NCBI RefSeq assembly: GCF_963678635.1
Contig: NC_087065.1
Location: forward strand, 2,046,001-2,110,000
Direction of reading: 5' to 3'
Length of the DNA: 64,000 nt
Origin: Symsagittifera roscoffensis
Lineage: Eukaryota; Xenacoelomorpha; Acoela; Convolutidae
The notes below the pieces were generated by a model. It was not told where the DNA came from and did no database searches. It saw only the letters and a program-made list of their open reading frames with translations. How positions within the stretch are numbered: position 1 is the first letter of the stretch; each line of letters begins with the position of its first letter. Made by a program: the position numbers and the translations under genes. Of this stretch, positions 53,798 through 64,000 are shown piece by piece.

Positions 53798-54220
53798 TCT
53801 GTAATTTTCTCTATTCTTTCTTTTGAATTCTAACAGCTACTTTTGCTGTTTTCGTGTAGATGCAAATTGTAGCTTCGCTTCTGTGGTTAAGCCAGCTGGA
53901 ACAAACTGCTTTTACGAATTTTCAGATTTTGTTAAAAAAAGAAACTGTTAGAAGACAAATTTTGCTGTCTGTGTTTATTGCACAGGCTGGTCTCATAATT
54001 AATTAGGCAAGGCTGGCGAATTTTAATCATCAGCATTGTTTTTGTAGTGGTGATAACCGTTATCATAGCAGGAGTTTTATTGGTTATTAAGAGTAATGAA
54101 CGCAAGGAAGACTCATATATAGGTCTTGCTGATTTTTTTTGTTTTTTTTTTCAGAAAAAAGTCGTAAAATATTGATGCACTTAGGTATATATGCACTTTT
54201 AGAGTTCAATTGAAATTCGG
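53798..54220 (+). repeat. Dispersed repeat, copy B of a well-conserved pair
   Basis: This is the counterpart of 43570-43965, with the same blocks in the same order and about 10 kb apart. The match weakens after the TTGATGCACTTA phrase near 54175. Confidence 0.75.
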
Positions 54221-54229
54221 CGTTCAATT

Positions 54230-56160
54230 AGAGAGCGGCAGATCGTCTATTCGATCCTCTGCCATCCTAATCATAGTGTCATAGATTGAATTCTCACCTG
54301 ACCTCTAGCTTGAGGTCTGCCACAGCCTAATGATGGAAGCAAGTGAAAATTTTAGACACAAGAAAATAGCCCTTACTTAAATTAGTCACAACTACTATTC
54401 TTAATGAATAAATTATGTTACCTTCCGAAAAAAACTGATAATTCGTAATTTGCTTAATCTCCACCTCTAAGTCAACAGGGCGAGGATTTGAGCTGAACCA
54501 TCGTCCGTACTCGCTGTTGGAGGATGAGGCAATAAGAAGAAGAAAATAATTTATTTTACTCAAGATATCAAAAAACAGGCCATTACAGAAGTACGAAATT
54601 TACCAAATAAAATTTTTCAATCAACAAATCTTAAACGATAAAGGTTTATTAAAAACCCATTCGATGCGATATCTGGTGACAAATGTTTTTAATGAACTTG
54701 CTATCATCAGTTTCTTTAAAACTGACTATTTTCTCTTGATAAAAAATGAAACCTCCCAACGCTGAATAAATTAAACTGTTATTCGCTGACAACGCCTGAT
54801 CTTCTGAAATTCAACCGTTCAAGCTACCCCTCACATCATAAAATAGTCATAATTGCATCATGGCGCAAATATTAACCGAACAAGCTCAGTGTAAAGACAT
54901 CCCTTAACCTATGAACAAAATTATATAATTCCTCTTTTTTGAAACTAAAGAAAATGTAAAGCAGTAAACTGTTGTCGCTAAAAGGTTTGAAAGTTTGCAA
55001 TCTCTGAATCATATTGATTGTCGGTTTAATATTGTTTGACAGCAAGGGATCTCGAAGACCAAGTTGTTAGATTTTTTGGTTTCATAAAGTGGAATCTTCA
55101 AACTGAAAAACAAATTTTACGAAAGGCAGTCGAGCTTAGATCAATTATCGATCCTAAACAAAATTTGGGTAGATCATATACATATAGCTATTAAACTGGC
55201 GCTTTTTAAATCATTCCCTTCTACTATCGTTTTTTTTCTCCCGTAAAATATCATCCTGATCCTTTTCGGCAAAAGAAAATTAGGGTTGAGTTTTGTGAAA
55301 CTTGTTTCGCTTTATACCAGTAGATCAAAATAAATGATATTTATAAAAGTGGCGTTTACTGAGCACTTCATTTGCTACAAATTTACTCATTGCGCATAAA
55401 CTCCTCAATGTTTTCGTAATTTAGTTGTTAACTCTTATGCTTACAAAAAAAATAAATTAGAATCAGCAAAAACACCGAGATATTTGCTTAGAAGTTTTAG
55501 TGTTACAGTATGTTCGTTAAGACATTGGCGAAGTATGGGAGTACTGATGCTATTTCGAAAAGTTAAAAGAAAATTGATTTATCACAGTTAAGTTTTTTTT
55601 TTCAGCCAGCCACATATACTGTTAATGTCTGTAGTGGAAACTTCGAAAGACTCTTTCTCGCATGCGTTTTAATCTGTAAATAAGTAAACTTTATAGTCTC
55701 CCACTCAAATGGGCATATCATTTATTTTTACCTCGAAAATTAGTGACCAATTACAAAACCTTGATAAACATTATGTGATACTTTCAATCATTATGGCGAT
55801 TTGCCATATCCAAATTACTGTTTGATTATATCCCGATTTCACAAGATGTTGTTTTATTACAATTCTTAGAGCATTTTTTAGTTATTTCATATTAGTTCAA
55901 AAAATTTTCACGAAATCCAATAAAATTATTAAACCTAACCTAATTTTCTCCTCTCATCTGTGAACTTTTCATACTTAATTCTATTCGCTGTGTCGCTTTT
56001 CCACGCTTTGTAGAATCTGTACATTGCTTTTTAACTTATTTTCGAAAAGTCACGGCGAGTCAACCTCAAAAAATTGCCCGAAAATACAATTTTCTTCAGC
56101 AGTGACTCAACAGCGGTTCTTCAGAAAGCGCTGAGTAGCGAGTGTGCTTGCAGATAAATC
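54230..56160. other. Intergenic AT-rich sequence, nothing recognised
   Basis: About 1.9 kb of AT-rich sequence without a repeat family shared with the rest of the window and without a convincing ORF on either strand. It presumably includes the distal 3' flank of the minus-strand GPCR gene. Confidence 0.4.
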
Positions 56161-56196
56161 CAATCATTTAAGCAAAAAACCTGTTCTGGCTAACAT

Positions 56197-56202
56197 TTTA
56201 TT
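56197..56202 (-). terminator. GPCR poly(A) signal (AATAAA on minus strand)
   Basis: TTTATT on the plus strand reads AATAAA on the minus strand, 93 bp beyond the GPCR stop codon. Confidence 0.5.
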
Positions 56203-56294
56203 GATATTGCAGATATTGGGAACTTTGGTGAAGATATAGTTTGGCGGGTAAGAGTAGTTATCAAAGATAGGTAGTTTTTGAAATTGTTTTCGAG

Positions 56295-57828
56295 TTAGTG
56301 AGCAACAGTTCTGAAGTTGTTCTGACGATGTGTTTTGCATTTCAGTATTTTTGAAAAAGCCGTTCTGAAGTTTTTGTTCATGCAGCTGTAAACAAAAGGA
56401 TTCATAGTCGAGTTCAAATATCCGAGCCAGACTATTCCGGCGTAGAACCGCTGGGGTCTTTTGCCTGCGTAGGCGTCCAGAGGCAAGAAAGCTTCGAAAA
56501 CATAGATGGCGAAAAAGGGCGTCCAGCAAATGAGAAACAGAATGACGACAACTGCTAGAACTATGGCCGCTCTTCGCTCCTGCTTGATGCAGATCTTTTC
56601 CATTTTTTCCACGAATTCCACCACTGAGTTCGGAGAGCGGGTGATACTGCGTCTCCCCTCCCCGCAGTTCTCGGCTGACTGATTCTGCTGGGGGGACTCA
56701 ATTAGGGCATTTGAGCAATTCTGCTGCTGCTGCTGCTGCTGTTCCAATTCATCATCGGGGGCTAAACAGTTGTTGACTTCCACTTGCTCAGATCCTAAAC
56801 AAATAGCTAGTTAGAGTTTCAATATGTTCCCGCTCATCACTTCAAAACCAGTTTTTCTGGTTTTTAGATTTCATCAGCAAATTTGTTTTACGTTTTTATG
56901 TCTTACGTTTCTCAACATTAGTATAAATTTTTGAATTTGTTTCGAGACTTTTCTGCTGCTGCGACATGACACCTGGTGTATTAATCAATTGAAAATCAGC
57001 TTAACTTTCTTCCTTCAGGTGGTGACTAAAGCTGCACTCGTCTATAGTTTGCTCTTCTTGAACAAGTTTACATGTTTTTCTTCAAAATAACCGCTAAAAA
57101 TAGAAGATTTTAAAAACCCAATAACAAAAATTACACAATGCAAACAAGCGTTTCGAAACAAAAAATCGAAAAGTTATCAAAACATTAAAGCAAGTTGGGC
57201 AGAAAAACAAATGCCAGCATAAAATACCTCTTAGTGAGTAAGTGACAGTTGTCTTTTTCTTCCTAGTCGGAGGATCTGTATTCGAACTTTTTCTATCCCG
57301 TTCGTGGATCTCTACTCTGCCTTTGTGTTCTTCCGGGTCATTGGCGTTTCCCGACAACCCTTTGCCATCGTCTCTGCCCGCCGCGTTTTCGTTGCAAGTG
57401 GCAATTGCGGAGTTGCGAAGTTGTTTGATTCGGTTTCTGTCCGAGGGAAGCACTTTGGGCAGACTGTCCCGCCGCTTCTTTATTCGTTTCCTGGCTGCCT
57501 AAACAAGCAGCACATTGTCTCTAACAATAACTACTAATTGAAACAAAAACAGTGAAAAAACAGTTCCTAGCAAAATCCAAAAAATAACATTCGCTCAATT
57601 ATTTTAGTCTCGACAAAAAATGAAATACATATATGAATCAGTTAGTTTTTCACGAGGCTGGTTAAAAATAAGTGAAGTGAAGGACTGTGATGATGTTGAC
57701 CTTGTAAATGAGGCAGTAGGTGACAGTTAGGAGGAGGAGGGGCAGTCCGAACGAGCCCACTGTGGAGTAGACGACGTAACTCTTCTCCCTCGGGTAGTCG
57801 CACTTCTCAAAGCCCCCTCCGAAGTAGC
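56295..57828 (-). CDS. Aminergic-type class A GPCR, 3' part (TM5 to C-terminus)
   Basis: Exons in transcription order are 57828-57701, 57498-57228 and 56794-56295, with GT-AG junctions and matching phases (1, 0, 1). The first exon encodes the end of extracellular loop 2 (KCDYP) and TM5, SYVVYSTVGSFGLPLLLL. Counting from Pro5.50 gives Ser5.42, Thr5.43 and Ser5.46, positions that contact catechol or phenol rings in dopamine, octopamine, tyramine and adrenergic receptors. The second exon is the long charged third loop. The third holds a Gln run, the basic end of loop 3, TM6 with CWTPFF (Trp6.48, Phe6.51, Phe6.52) and TM7 with WLGYLNSTMNPFVY. A short tail, FRTAFSKILKC, follows. WLGY favours D2/5-HT1/alpha2/tyramine-like types over D1-like (WFGW). 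The TM1-TM4 exons are not seen and must lie beyond 57.8 kb or off the window. The ligand cannot be fixed. Confidence 0.88.
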
Positions 57829-58483
57829 CTGAAAATATGAGTGGTGTCAGGACAAATGATAGCTCAGCAAAATCTCGATGCCATACTAAAATTTCACGCT
57901 GATAAAAAAGAAGCGTAATTAGAAACAGACCTATAATAATTATACATCAATGAGGTGCGCCCAATTAAAGAGTAGCGCAAATCTAAGACAGAAAACCAAA
58001 ATTTCGAGAAAAAGCTCATTGTCGAAAAGAATGCGTCCTAGTTTTTTCCATTTTTGGAACTGATCTTCCCTTGATGCACTCTGTGAAGAAAGGACAAATG
58101 ATGCCTTCCTACAAAGTTGGATCTAAGATTTCTCGAGGGGGGCAGATTTTCAAAAATATGTCGGAATTTTTGTTGACCTTTTTTTATTTAAGTGGACCCA
58201 GTTGATTTTCTGAGCTCTCTCAAATAATTAAAATGACTCATTCGTTTTTAGGCACTTTTTGAGACACTTTTGATCAAAAATTGGGTTTTTTGGAGCGCGC
58301 TCCCCTCAAAGTTAGTATATATTTGCGCCAAAGGCGGCTTTAGAAAAATATTAGGGCCAGCCAGCCAAAAATGGAAAATTTAAAATGGTACCAAAGTTAG
58401 CACCTTAAGTTTATTGGCTTGGTGGCCTGATTTAAGGAAAAAAGGACTTTTATCGTTTTGCGTGTTTCCGGAGGGTAAAGGGG

Positions 58484-58764
58484 TGATATGTTACAATAGG
58501 TGGTAAATTTGGGCAGAGTGCATGTGTTAATTATGAGAATTGTAATGCATAATATAGTCATTTCACTTTCAATCAATTGTACACGCTGCTAAGATAGTTT
58601 TTGTAAAGTCATTACTCTGCCAGATAAAAAATTATTCAAAAACTCAAAATGTACTATTCTTTTACCATTTGGCTTTTGAAAAAAGTTTTCAATACTGTTC
58701 GAAGTATAACAAAAAACAATTGAACTATTATAATTGACCCTGCCACCTATCGTAATATATCACC
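58484..58764. repeat. Inverted repeat element with about 22-bp arms
   Basis: GGTGATATGTTACAATAGGT at 58484 is matched in inverse by CCACCTATCGTAATATATCA at 58743-58764 with two differences. Loose similarity extends outward. It is a MITE-like element upstream of the visible GPCR exons. Confidence 0.6.
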
Positions 58765-58863
58765 GGTAAAAGCCGTAAAAAATCAAATTTCAAAACCTAC
58801 AGTTAAAAATTTTGCACTTTTTTTCGGCGCTACGGGCTTTTATTAAAGTGCTGTCAGCTTACT

Positions 58864-59228
58864 TGCTGCTCGACTAGTATTTTTGAATATTTATTTCATG
58901 CTGTCGGTTGTGCTTTTGGATGCACTCTCCTCAAATCGATCATCAATCGAAACAAAATTGTTTTTTGACTTTTTTTACCTAAGTATAAACTGCTTTTAAA
59001 AATCTGATCAGAGAGTATAAAAAACTGAATTTTGAAAAAATTCTCAGCAATTTTCAGTTCGTTATACTTTCAGATCATATTTTTAAAAAGCAGTTTTATC
59101 ATTAAATTGAGGTAAAAAATTCAAAAAACATTTTTGCTTCGATTAATGTTCGATTTGAGGAAAGCTCATTCAACAGCACAACTGCCAGCATGTAATAAAT
59201 ATTCACAAATACTAGTAGTCGAGCAGCA
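58864..59228. repeat. Long imperfect palindrome (foldback), arms about 180 bp
   Basis: The left half from TGCTGCTCGACTAGTATTTT (58864) and the right half ending in CTAGTAGTCGAGCAGCA (59228) are inverse copies along their whole length. There is almost no loop (centre near 59045). Paired blocks include CCTCAAATCGA/TCGATTTGAGG-type segments. A transcript would fold into a hairpin of about 180 bp. No ORF is visible. It abuts the Helentron-like copy at 59232. Confidence 0.8.
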
Positions 59229-59231
59229 TTT

Positions 59232-59768
59232 TTGTTCCGACTTTTGATACGAAAGTAACGGAATATTTGTGCTCGGTGTGGGTTTTTTTTTCTTCAGACA
59301 AATTTCGACTTTTTAACTAGCCATTTTTGATGGAGTTTTTTTTTATATCATTCAAAAGATTTTGTTATCCTGAGCTTAAATTTGAAAAGATATTTCACCT
59401 GTGATCATTTTTCGTAAAGTTATGGGGGTTTAAAGATTGCCATTTTGGCCAATTTGGGACAATTAACGCGCGATATATTTGGCGCTATTAACGCGTCAGC
59501 GGAGTTGAATCCGTCTTAGAAATCGTTCCAAATTGGTTGAAAGAAGCTTATTTGCCATCGTTGATTTGTTACAAGGAGCAAAATCTATTCTTTTGTAGTT
59601 TATATGGCGTGTGGGGGGATGATTTTCACAAAAAATTTCACATTTTAGCGAAATTTGTTTTTTTCTTTTTGCTTAATTACATTTAGTTTTTTAATGTTAA
59701 AACTGCTCCATAAACCTTAAAAGGCAGTCGGAACATTCAGGGCTTCGCCTTGATACGAGCAGTCTTGT
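59232..59768 (+). mobile_element. Single full-length Helentron-like copy
   Basis: It runs from GTTCCGACTTTTGATACG (59234) to GATACGAGCAGTCTTG (about 59767), the same family as the 44.7-kb array. It has the 5' and 3' subterminal inverted repeat (GTTCCGACT / CAGTCGGAAC) and a 3' hairpin GGGCTTCGCCTTG with one mismatch. It has one tail only. There is no coding capacity. Confidence 0.75.
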
Positions 59769-60606
59769 TAGTTATTTAGCGCTTCATTGATACATCACTT
59801 CTCGCTAAATTGATGTTTTCTTCCCAAATTAATTCTTTTTGCCTTCTCTTAACCCATCGTTCCTCGTGAAAGTTATTTTTGATAAAAAGCAAGAAATCTT
59901 TATCAATTGTCGGAGTCTGCAAAAACCTTACAGGTTCATTAGATTCCAAAATAAAGCATCAACAAAGATTGTAAACAAAAAATAAATGGAACTCGGCTTT
60001 GCAACAAAAAAGGGAAACACTAAACAATACGCTCAATCCGCAAACAAAATGTGGATTCATCGACAAAATAGTAACAATTGAGTCCAATGTACACATATAA
60101 CATTGATTAATTATCAATTCCGAAATATCGTAAGCTATTCAAGGATAGCATTCTGGGAAAAATTATAATTGAGCGGTGATTTAACTTGTATCATGATTTC
60201 AAGCCAAGGAGAAGATTGAAGAGAAACACTTTTGTATTTGAATTCACGGCCAATTCACTAAAATGTGCAGAATTTCTAGCACTGTGGGATTACATCTCAT
60301 CAATCAACTCACTCTTAACGACTGAGGACACAATAATTAATGGTGAATTCAAGACACATCATCCAAAAAAAACAAAGGCTACCTAATGGCATAATTCAGA
60401 GGGCCCTTTGAAAGATTTTAAACCTAAAGTATCAACCGAAGCCGTTCTTTTTAAACTAAGAGACATTTCTTAACTCAACAAGACTTATGGCCAAAAAATA
60501 TGCCTGGGTACCGACGCAATTTGAAGACAGTATAAAAAGATACAGTCGTGATAAATCGATTGAAATGGTCGACAATTTAGGATAACGATGTAATCATAAT
60601 TGAACA

Positions 60607-62110
60607 ACAAGTCTGCTCGTATCAGGGCAAAGACCTGAATGTTCTGACTGCCCGCATCCAGTTTCAAGCGTTAATAATCGATTATATTACGATTTTAGTA
60701 CCAGTCTCACTAAAATTGCGAAGCAATCGATTTTAAGCAATTAGTAATCGATTATAATCTCTCTTTTTAAAATCAAATTATAATTAATTATAATCCAATA
60801 TAATCGATTATAATCGATTATTGTTTCGTCTATTTTTCGATACAATTATAATCGATTATAATTGATTATAAACCATTATTTTTATTCAAATTTCTATTTC
60901 ATTAATTTTGCACAAAAATCCATTATAATCGATTATAATTGGCTATAATCCCTTTTGTTTGTCCATTTTTGTCTTCGAAGTTGCATCTAAATTGTTTATA
61001 TTTTATGCTTTTTGTGGACGTTGGATCCAATGAAAAATAAGAAAAATATTTTTAAAGTTTTCCAATTAATTCAAATTTATAAGTTTTTTTTTTCATTTCT
61101 TCTCCATTAGAGTTGTTTTGCGATGCATATTTTAAGCTTTTTTAAACACCAAAACATCAGCAAATTGATTTAGTTTCATGATTGATTCGGAAAGTTTATT
61201 TTTCATCTACCGCGAGAACCTTTCCACTTATATGAAAGGATCTCTATGAAACTTTTGTTTCGTGGTAAAACTTTGTGTTCAAATGAACCAAAGTTTTCAA
61301 GAGATCTCTCTTTTAGAGATTTTTTTATTGACACAAAAATAATAACCCATAAGATATAATTCGAAAAAAGAAAAATTTCGGCAAATTAAGAGATTACAAT
61401 CGATTATAATCGATTATAATTGATGTTAAGGGTTTTTAGTAAGAACTATAATCAATTATAATCAATTATAATCGATTATCAAAGTTTATAATCTCTTGGA
61501 AAATATCACGATTATAATCAATTATAAATCCCTTAAAGACCTAAATTTGGTAATTATAATGGATTATAATTGTCAAAAAAACATCATAATAATCCGTTAT
61601 AATCAATTATTTACGCCTAAACTTGGATGCGGGTGCCTTTTAAGGTCTATTGAGCAGTAATAACATAAAACAAATTAAATGTAATAAAATAAAATAAAAT
61701 ATCTTTTAAAAAAATGAGATTTTTGTTTAAATCATCCCCCACACGCCATATAAATTACAAAGTGATAAATTTAGCTCCCATTAACAAATCAATTTGGCAA
61801 ATAAGGTTCCTTTAACCAGTTTGGAACGATTTCAAGACGGATTAAATCTCTGCCTACGCGTTAATAGCGCGAAATATATCGCGCGTTAGTTGTCCCACTT
61901 TGCCCGAAATTGCGATCTTTAAATCCCCGCAAGTTTGCGAAAAGTGATCACAGGTGAAATATCTTTTTAAAATTAAGCTCAGGACAACAATAGCTTTCGA
62001 TTGATGTAAAAAACGTCCCTCAAAAATGGCTAGTTAAAACGTCGAAATTTGTCTGAAGAAAAAAAACCCACCCCGAGCACAAATATTCCGTCACTTTCGC
62101 ATCGAAAGTC
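60607..62110 (-). mobile_element. Helentron-like copy split by a MITE
   Basis: In minus orientation, the tail end is at 60607-60650 and the body resumes at 61634 and runs to the head end near 62110. The last bases of the head (GGAAC) are lost. The interruption is the 983-bp element at 60651-61633. Confidence 0.75.
60651..61633. mobile_element. MITE with CCCGCATCCA terminal inverted repeats and internal AT-palindrome arrays
   Basis: The left end CCCGCATCCAGTTTCAAGCG and the inverse of the right end, CCCGCATCCAAGTTTAGGCG, match apart from small indels. TG flanks both sides (60649-60650 and 61634-61635), and removing the insert restores the Helentron-family sequence. The interior contains clusters of ATAATCGATTATAAT near both ends (60675-60950 and 61390-61610) around an unrelated AT-rich core. 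There is no transposase, so it is non-autonomous. Confidence 0.8.
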
Positions 62111-62256
62111 CACTTTAATCCATCAACTCACGTTCAACTCACTATTCATCCTCGTCCAGCGAAATCAAACGTAGCATGTTGAGACCAATAAAAACTCAAC
62201 CACAGAGTAACCAATTAGGTCCCTCATGTCAACAAAAACGTTTTGAAAGCAAGCCA

Positions 62257-62801
62257 ACAAGACTGCTCGTATCAGGGCGAAGCCCTGAATGTTCCGACTG
62301 CCTTTTAAGTTTTATGGAGCAGCAGTAATAACATAAAAAAATTAAATGAAATAAAATAAAATGAAAAATTTTTTTTTCTAAAATTTGAAAAATTTTATGA
62401 AAATCATCCCCCCACACGCCATATAAAGTACAAAAAGAGAGATTTCGTTCCTTGTAACAAATCAATTATGGCAAATAAGCTTCGTTCAACCAATTTGGAA
62501 CGATTTAAAAGACGGATTAAATCTCCGCTTACGCGTTAATAGCGCGAATTATATCGCGCGTTAATTGTCCCAAATTGGTCAAAATGGCCAAAATGGTAAT
62601 TTTTAAACCCTCATAACTTTACGAAAAATAATCACAGGTGAAATATCTTTTCAAATTTGAGCTCAGGACAACAATACCTTTTGAATGATATAAAAAATTC
62701 CGTCAAAAATGGCTAGTTAAAAAGTCGAAATTTGTCTGAAGAAAAAAAAAAACCCACCCCGAGCACAAATATTCCGTCACTTTCGTATCGAAAGTCGGAA
62801 C
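62257..62801 (-). mobile_element. Full-length Helentron-like copy
   Basis: This is a minus-orientation copy from CAAGACTGCTCGTATCAG with the perfect hairpin CAGGGCGAAGCCCTG (62274-62288) to CGAAAGTCGGAAC (62801). It resembles the array copies more closely than the split copy does. The only ORF, 62229-62465, is antisense repeat sequence. Confidence 0.75.
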
Positions 62802-62917
62802 AAAAAGTCTCCACCACTTCAATCGGAGAAGTTTTGCATTCAAGCCTGGCTTAACAAATGTAAAAATCATCTGTTGTTATTATCTGCCGATCCATAGAAC
62901 AGAAAAGTTAAAACAAT

Positions 62918-63340
62918 ATTCCCGCTGCTTAAACCAGACAAAGCAGATGAAAGCTGGAGGCCGATTGCATTTATAGTCCGAAATGTAAAACTGGTTAAAT
63001 TTTTTTGATATATAAGTTTATCATCATAAAAACGCCAAATAAGTTTTCAAAACAGAGCTTTAACCATCTCTAAATGTTTTTAAAGATAGTAATTCTTCTA
63101 ATTTTTCATCGTAGTGTTTCTGACTTCATAGCGATCCCAACGCTTCTGGCATCCCTTGATCTCACTAAAGCATTCAATAGTGTTGGTCATGAAATCATAC
63201 AGCAAAACTTGCAAATTCGCTACTTATATCCCAAAAAATGCAACAAGTGGGTCAACCCATGCCTGCAAAAACGGGCTACTTTAGCTGGGCTTAGAGTTAA
63301 AAACTCTAACATCCAACGTCTGAAAAAATGTCTCAAGTAG
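62918..63340 (+). pseudogene. Decayed LINE reverse-transcriptase fragment
   Basis: Two separated segments read as RT of a non-LTR element. At 62922-63000, PLLKPDKADESWRPIAF corresponds to the conserved SxRPIxL region (motif 2a side). At 63140-63200, LASLDLTKAFNSVGHEII corresponds to motif A (LDLxKAFDxVxH), with Asn in place of the catalytic Asp. Stops and loss of the intervening sequence show it is dead. Jockey/CR1-like affinity is likely but not certain. Confidence 0.65.
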
Positions 63341-63344
63341 GAGT

Positions 63345-64000
63345 GTTTTACTGTAACATGTCTGTCTTGACCCTACCAGCAATAAACCAAAAAGCAAAAT
63401 CGGAATTTACTCGAATAATATCACGATTACTACGAAAAGCACAAAGCACTCACATATCGAAACGCAAAACAACCGTTTATTTGTTCCTAAATGATCTTTA
63501 CCACTAAATAGAAAACGAAAATCAGAAACTGCCAGTTGATAAACTCACAGGGATTATAGAGCTGAAATACGAAATCATCATGGATAAAAAAAAATGTAAA
63601 CACAATCTGCACACACAAAATCATAGATCGTACTTTTTATTTTTTTCTACTTAATTTGTAGTATTAATAGAAAAAAAAGTAAAGAAATACATTACTCGGA
63701 AATTTTCTTGGCACCGACTGTTGGTGCAGCTTAGAAACACTTTATGCTACATACCAAGTCATCGGGCGCAGCTTTCTCTGTTTTGCAAACTCAGGTTGGT
63801 TTTCATTACTTAGTAATAACATATGGAATAATTTCCAGGTTCAACAGAAATTGAAATTATTCATCAACATCAAAGAGTGTATCATCGCACGACTCTTTTG
63901 AACTGCAATTCTAAAAAACCTAAGCCCGCTTTAGAATAAAAACATCATAGCGACATGAATAGACTCTAGGGAAAAATATATCTCATCATCTAATGAGAAG
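63345..64000. other. AT-rich end of the window, nothing recognised
   Basis: There is no ORF of note, no repeat shared with the rest of the window and no GPCR exon visible. It could be intron of the GPCR gene or intergenic. Confidence 0.35.

Noticed and set aside
62229-62465. 78-aa minus-strand ORF
   Set aside because: It lies wholly inside a non-coding Helentron-like repeat that occurs several times with differing stops.

Overview
The window is metazoan genomic DNA, most likely from an invertebrate bilaterian. Three host genes with orthodox GT-AG introns are recognisable: a cyclin L, an ENPP-type ecto-phosphodiesterase and the 3' half of an aminergic-type GPCR. They sit in long AT-rich introns and spacers packed with transposable elements. 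There is no rRNA, no CRISPR array and no bacterial-style operon. Two adjacent genes near 14.4-15.2 kb each have a splice-acceptor-like site exactly 8 nt before the ATG and are only 129 bp apart. That suggests, but does not prove, spliced-leader trans-splicing of a small operon. I cannot name the phylum.

1-9.05 kb (minus strand): a block of long, visibly GC-richer reading frames unlike the host genes. In transcription order they are a stand-alone Ty3/gypsy-type integrase (D,D35E), a ~650-aa protein with a coiled coil and an SGNH/GDSL-hydrolase domain, a ~870-aa protein, and a frame of more than 1,000 codons that runs off the left edge. The last two share one frame and are separated by a single TAA. 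This looks like part of a giant mobile element or integrated virus-like element. No reverse transcriptase, capsid or LTR is visible, and I do not recognise the two largest proteins. From 9.05 to 13.7 kb lies non-coding sequence rich in a CCCTCCGGA motif and degenerate direct repeats, possibly the element's own non-coding region.

13.7-31.6 kb (plus): a hairpin, a 365-bp tandem duplication, a small coiled-coil gene with a frame break, then cyclin L in ten exons. Cyclin L introns 5 and 6 (about 7.2 and 4.5 kb) hold a 166-bp satellite, tRNA-derived SINE-like pieces and dispersed repeats. 31.6-34.7 kb is repeat-bearing spacer.

34.7-49.5 kb (plus): an ENPP4/5-like gene with all recognisable metal-site motifs, one apparent GC-AG intron and at least one exon not located. 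Its introns hold a deleted Ty1/copia element with LTRs, foldback elements and a tandem array of a probable non-autonomous Helentron/rolling-circle family.

49.5-56.3 kb: spacer with repeats and one unrecognised ORF. 56.3-57.8 kb (minus): GPCR exons for TM5, the third loop and TM6-TM7. 57.8-64 kb: upstream intron or spacer, dense in inverted-repeat elements, three more Helentron-like copies (one split by a MITE that carries a palindromic AT array) and a dead LINE reverse-transcriptase fragment.
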